From positions 1 to 64,000 of the forward strand of contig QCMV01000004.1 in the NCBI GenBank assembly GCA_003213515.1: a DNA stretch of 64,000 nt, read 5' to 3'. The stretch is from Pelagibacteraceae bacterium AG-422-N09. Lineage in GTDB: Bacteria; Pseudomonadota; Alphaproteobacteria; Pelagibacterales; AG-422-B15. A model generated the notes under the pieces. It ran no database searches, was not told the origin of the DNA, and saw nothing but the letters and a program-made list of their open reading frames with translations. The position numbers and the translations under genes are program-made. Shown here piece after piece: positions 60,152 through 64,000 of the stretch (the stretch's first letter is position 1; each line of letters opens with the position of its first letter).

Positions 60152-60771
60152 AAAATCATACACACGATAAACCTGATTTCTATAATGATCTTGATAAGAC
60201 ATATGAGAATATTTGGGATCAACTCATAATTGGTAAATCAAAGTCAAAATCTGAATTACATCAAGGGTATATTTCAACATTCAATGAGTCATTTCCATCG
60301 GTTAGAACAGTTGTCTTAAGGCATGTTGATAAGAAAAATAATACCATAAGCTTTCATACAGATATCCGATCCAGTAAAATTGATGAAATCAAAAAAAATA
60401 ACGCTGTGACCATGCTGTTTTATGATCATGGCAAAAAGATACAAATTAAAGTGTCGGGAAAAGCTGAAATCAATCATAAAAATGATAAAGCAAAAATAGC
60501 ATGGGACAACTCAAGGTCATTTAGCAAGAAATGTTATGTTGTTGAAAAGGCACCTGGAACCCCGTCAGATGAACCAACTTCAGGGTACTTACCAGAGCAT
60601 GAAAACAAACTTCCAGACGATGATCTTCTACAAAACGGTTACAACAACTTTACTTTAGTAGAAATTCAAATTCACTCGATTGAGTGGCTTTATTTGCATC
60701 GTCAAGGTCATCGCCGAGCATTGTTTACAACCACAAATGGCAGTTTAAACAAAAAATGGCTTACTCCGTAA
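60145..60771 (+). CDS. Pyridoxamine 5'-phosphate oxidase-like FMN-binding protein
   Basis: PSVRTVVLRHVDKKNNTISFHTDIRSSKIDEI, WLYLHRQGHRRALF. Confidence 0.85.
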   Translation: MVKNHTHDKPDFYNDLDKTYENIWDQLIIGKSKSKSELHQGYISTFNESFPSVRTVVLRHVDKKNNTISFHTDIRSSKIDEIKKNNAVTMLFYDHGKKIQIKVSGKAEINHKNDKAKIAWDNSRSFSKKCYVVEKAPGTPSDEPTSGYLPEHENKLPDDDLLQNGYNNFTLVEIQIHSIEWLYLHRQGHRRALFTTTNGSLNKKWLTP

Positions 60772-60772
60772 T

Positions 60773-61606
60773 ATGTCAATTTTAAGCGTAATATTATTTT
60801 CAGCAATATTGCATGCGTCTTGGAATGCTTTCATAAAAAATAAAGGTAATGGATTTGCGAAAATGGTTATTTTAGCAACGATTATTGCTTTATTTATGGT
60901 GCCTTTATTATTTTACGTTGGCCTGCCCTCTTCTACTGCAGCAATATATTTATTTTTTGGAGTCATTGCCCATACAATGTACATGCACTCATTAACAAGA
61001 GCATATGCTATAGAAGATTTTTCGGTCGCTTATCCATTTGCAAGGGGTCTTGCACCCTTACTAACAATTTTGATTTTAATATTTATCTTAAACAAAACAA
61101 TTTCATTAAATGAAATCATAGCAATTGGAATAATTATATCAGGTATTTTTGTGCTTTTTATCGGTAAAAGTTTCAGCTTAGATTATAAAAACGTATTGGC
61201 CTTATTATATTTTCCAATATCTATAACGTTTTATACTTTAGTTGACTCATATGCAGTCAAAACAGTCGAAAGTTCAATGCAGTATATTGTATGGCTATTT
61301 TTTTTGATGCCTATTCCAATTCTGCTTTATTCTATAAGCAATCAACGTAATTTATTGATAACAACATTCACAGAAAACAAGTTTCCACTGATCATTGCTG
61401 CAATTGGCTCTGTAACTTCGTACTCACTTGTTCTTTGGGCATATACACAAGCACCAATTCACTATGTCGCTTCAATAAGAGAGAGCAGTATAATATTTGC
61501 CTCACTAATCGGACTATTATTTTTTAAAGAACAAGGGTTAAAGAGAAGGCTTGCTGCGGCTGTTATTTTGTTTATTGGAGTTTTCTTATTAGAATACGTA
61601 TCATAA
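60773..61606 (+). CDS. EamA/DMT superfamily transporter
   Basis: Ten TM; ILHASWNAFIKNKGN; EamA pattern. Confidence 0.9.
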   Translation: MSILSVILFSAILHASWNAFIKNKGNGFAKMVILATIIALFMVPLLFYVGLPSSTAAIYLFFGVIAHTMYMHSLTRAYAIEDFSVAYPFARGLAPLLTILILIFILNKTISLNEIIAIGIIISGIFVLFIGKSFSLDYKNVLALLYFPISITFYTLVDSYAVKTVESSMQYIVWLFFLMPIPILLYSISNQRNLLITTFTENKFPLIIAAIGSVTSYSLVLWAYTQAPIHYVASIRESSIIFASLIGLLFFKEQGLKRRLAAAVILFIGVFLLEYVS

Positions 61607-61616
61607 TTCAGTTTTT

Positions 61617-62258
61617 TTATTCGTTAAATAAACGCAATATTAAAAAAGCGATAATTAAGCCAATAATCTGAGATACAATAAATCCTAATATATGAGCAGG
61701 ATCAATGCCAGTAAATGTATTTGTAAGTGATCTGCTTATGGTCACTGCTGGATTTGCAAACGATGTAGAGGACGTAAACCAATAAGCGCCTGTAATATAT
61801 AGTGCAACTGCAATTGCTGGATCTCGTTTTGCTCTAAGTGATAATACAATTGTCAAAAGAAGTCCTACGGAGGCTATAGTTTCTGAAATATGAATATTTA
61901 AACCAGTTCTTTGTTTATCAGAAAATTCAATAAATAAATCATTAAAAATATAATTAGCGATAATAACTCCTGATACACCACCAATGATTTGTAAAATAAT
62001 AAATAATGACATCTCAATCGAAGTAATTTTGGATTTTAATCTAAAATATAAACTTACAATCGGGTTAAAATGAGCTCCAGATATGGGGCTAAATATTGAT
62101 ATTATCACGTAAAGCATTGCTCCTGTTGCTATTGCATTAGCTAGCAATACAACGCCTTCATTTGTTGGCGATAGGTTTTCAGCCATTATCCCTGATCCGA
62201 CTACCGAGAAAACAAGTAGGAGTGTACCCAGATATTCAGAAAGTAGTTTTTGAAGCAT
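61617..62258 (-). CDS. Aquaglyceroporin/MIP family, AqpS-like
   Basis: EYLGTLLLVFSVVGSGIMA, GAHFNPIVSL, SFANPAVTISRSL; adjacent to arsC. Confidence 0.88.
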   Translation of the reverse strand: MLQKLLSEYLGTLLLVFSVVGSGIMAENLSPTNEGVVLLANAIATGAMLYVIISIFSPISGAHFNPIVSLYFRLKSKITSIEMSLFIILQIIGGVSGVIIANYIFNDLFIEFSDKQRTGLNIHISETIASVGLLLTIVLSLRAKRDPAIAVALYITGAYWFTSSTSFANPAVTISRSLTNTFTGIDPAHILGFIVSQIIGLIIAFLILRLFNE

Positions 62259-62259
62259 C

Positions 62260-62682
62260 TTATTTCAGCAAGTTTTCTTTTATTAATTGATCAATATAAT
62301 CAAATGTAGATCTAAAAAATTTTTTGTGTTCTTCTTCGTTTAAATTCTGTTTAACAGGATCTTCAATATTGAAATGAAATGTTCTTGGAGCACCCGGCCA
62401 GATCGGACATGTTTCTTTAGCGGCATTCCCACATACAGTAACGACATAATCCATAGAGGGAGAGTTGGATTCACCAAATACGTCCCAGCTTTTACTATGA
62501 AGTTTATCTGTTGGTATTTTCATTTCATTCAATAAATCGAGAGTTTTAGGATTTATTGTTCCTGAGGGTGTGCTTCCAGCACTAAAACCTTTCAGGCTTT
62601 CGCTATATTTATAATTGGTAATTGCTTCAGCTATAATGCTTCTAGCTGAATTTTGTGTACATAAATAAAGTACATTTTTCAC
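62260..62682 (-). CDS. arsC: Arsenate reductase, low-MW phosphatase type
   Basis: VLYLCTQNSARSIIAEAI, VVTVCGNAAKETCPIWPGAP. Confidence 0.92.
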   Translation of the reverse strand: MKNVLYLCTQNSARSIIAEAITNYKYSESLKGFSAGSTPSGTINPKTLDLLNEMKIPTDKLHSKSWDVFGESNSPSMDYVVTVCGNAAKETCPIWPGAPRTFHFNIEDPVKQNLNEEEHKKFFRSTFDYIDQLIKENLLK

Positions 62683-62684
62683 AA

Positions 62685-63371
62685 TTAAAGACCAAGCGAA
62701 TAACCTGCAGACCTTACCGTTCTAATAGGATCAAAATCAAAACCTTCATTTAAAGCTTTTCTTAATCTCCTTATGTGTACATCTACAGTTCTTGGCTCAA
62801 CATATGGGCTTGTAGTCCAAACATAATCTAACAATTGTTGTCTTGAGAAAACTTTTCCCTGATTTTCCATTAAAAATCTCAATAAATTAAATTCAGTTGG
62901 GCCTAAATTAATTTCTAAATGATTTCTCGACACCTTATGAGTTGAAGAGTCCAATTGAATCCCCTTATAAGTAAGAATTTCATTGTAGAAAATTGGCCTC
63001 ATTCTTTTAAGTACTGCTTTAACTCTAGCTAATAACTCATTGATTGAAAATGGTTTAGTTATGTAATCATCAACTTCGCTTTCAAAGCCCCTTAACTTAT
63101 CCTCCTCCTCTCCACGAGCGGTTAACATAATTAATGGAATATTCTTAGTTGATTTATTTTTTCTAATTCTTCTACTAATCTCAATACCTGATAGCTCAGG
63201 AAGCATCCAATCAATCAAAATTAAATCATACTTTGTGGTGGAGAAAATTTTATCCAATGCAGACTCACCATTTAAACAATAATCCACATCATAACCCGCT
63301 TTAGAGAGATTATACTTTAATAATTCAACTATTGATAACTCATCTTCAACTACAAGTATTTTCGCTTTCAT
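62685..63371 (-). CDS. phoB: Phosphate regulon response regulator PhoB
   Basis: OmpR/PhoB family; ILVVEDELSIVELLKYNL, IDWMLPELSG, VDVHIRRLRKAL. Confidence 0.93.
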   Translation of the reverse strand: MKAKILVVEDELSIVELLKYNLSKAGYDVDYCLNGESALDKIFSTTKYDLILIDWMLPELSGIEISRRIRKNKSTKNIPLIMLTARGEEEDKLRGFESEVDDYITKPFSINELLARVKAVLKRMRPIFYNEILTYKGIQLDSSTHKVSRNHLEINLGPTEFNLLRFLMENQGKVFSRQQLLDYVWTTSPYVEPRTVDVHIRRLRKALNEGFDFDPIRTVRSAGYSLGL

Positions 63372-63372
63372 A

Positions 63373-64000
63373 TTAAGTTTTTATATCTACATCCTCCCAC
63401 TGGCCTGCGTTGTCAGATTTTCTTTCTAATGTTTCACCTGTAACAATGAAATGAATATCTTCAGCAATATTTTGCGCATAATCACCTATTCTTTCAATAT
63501 TTTTAGCTATAGTTAGTAAATGTGCGCATCCATTAATTGTGTCAGGGTTATCTGCCATAGTTTGAAGAAGTTCTCTATAAATTTCTAGGTAAGTTTCATC
63601 TATATCAATGTCAGAGTCCCATACATTAAGTGCTTTTTTTTCAGACATTTTTATAAATGCATCTAAAACATTTTTTATCATTTTTTGAACATCATCGCCC
63701 ATTTGAACTATTTTTGATATAGACTGACTAGGCATAGATACCTTTACATTAGCAACACGTTTTGCAACATTCGTTGCATGATCACCCATTCTTTCCAGAT
63801 CATTTGCGATACTTAGGGCTGATACAACAGTTCGTAAATCATTTGCCATCGGTTGACGCATCGCAATTATTTTATAAGCAAGCGCATAAATATCTTTTTC
63901 AAGATTATCTATTTTATCGTCTTTCTTTAATATCTCTTCTGCAAACTCAGTATCTTTTTCATCTAGAGCTTTAAGAGAGTCCTTTACTTGTTGTTCAACA
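63373..64000 (-). CDS. phoU: Phosphate transport regulator PhoU (runs off window end)
   Basis: ANDLRTVVSALSIANDLERMGDHATNVAKR, KNIERIGDYAQNIAEDIHF; frame stays open beyond the listed 63861 start. Confidence 0.93.
   Translation of the reverse strand, partial: VEQQVKDSLKALDEKDTEFAEEILKKDDKIDNLEKDIYALAYKIIAMRQPMANDLRTVVSALSIANDLERMGDHATNVAKRVANVKVSMPSQSISKIVQMGDDVQKMIKNVLDAFIKMSEKKALNVWDSDIDIDETYLEIYRELLQTMADNPDTINGCAHLLTIAKNIERIGDYAQNIAEDIHFIVTGETLERKSDNAGQWEDVDIKT

Overview
The window is a gene-dense, very AT-rich stretch of a streamlined Alphaproteobacterium. Taxonomy is inferred from gene order and family content only; it looks like a marine SAR11/HIMB59-like lineage. The core blocks are lpxI-gltA-lexA-trpCDGE-ppiD, tpiA-secG-pyrG-kdsA-eno-ftsB-lipA-ratA/coq10, cinA-pgpA-ispDF, ntrYX-trkA-dat-hflX, tatD-metG-holB-tmk-dac-rlpA-mltB, mfd-sdhE/recG and phoU-phoB. 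Accessory patches include a surface-glycan island (about 24.3-30.6 kb) with gmd and a ColD-like dehydratase, a 40-46 kb patch with one tRNA-Ser(UGA), and a 53-62 kb patch of small membrane proteins and oxidoreductases. I see no rRNA, CRISPR array, transposase or prophage. The most unusual items are: (i) a self-contained ~150-nt transcription unit at 58.58-58.73 kb, with a 13-nt stretch complementary to a canonical 16S 3' tail, a 32-aa Cys-rich ORF and its own terminator; (ii) a 788-aa Mfd that appears to lack the UvrB-like D1 and D3 domains; (iii) sub-threshold single-TM micro-ORFs at 40.5-40.7 kb and 57.2 kb; (iv) a phoU-phoB-arsC-aqpS operon; (v) a near-direct repeat with a dyad upstream of two genes at 43.8 and 45.6 kb; and (vi) several deletions at conserved alphaproteobacterial loci (pdh, hfq, ntrBC, moaC/moeA). 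All family calls are from reading the translations; no searches were run.
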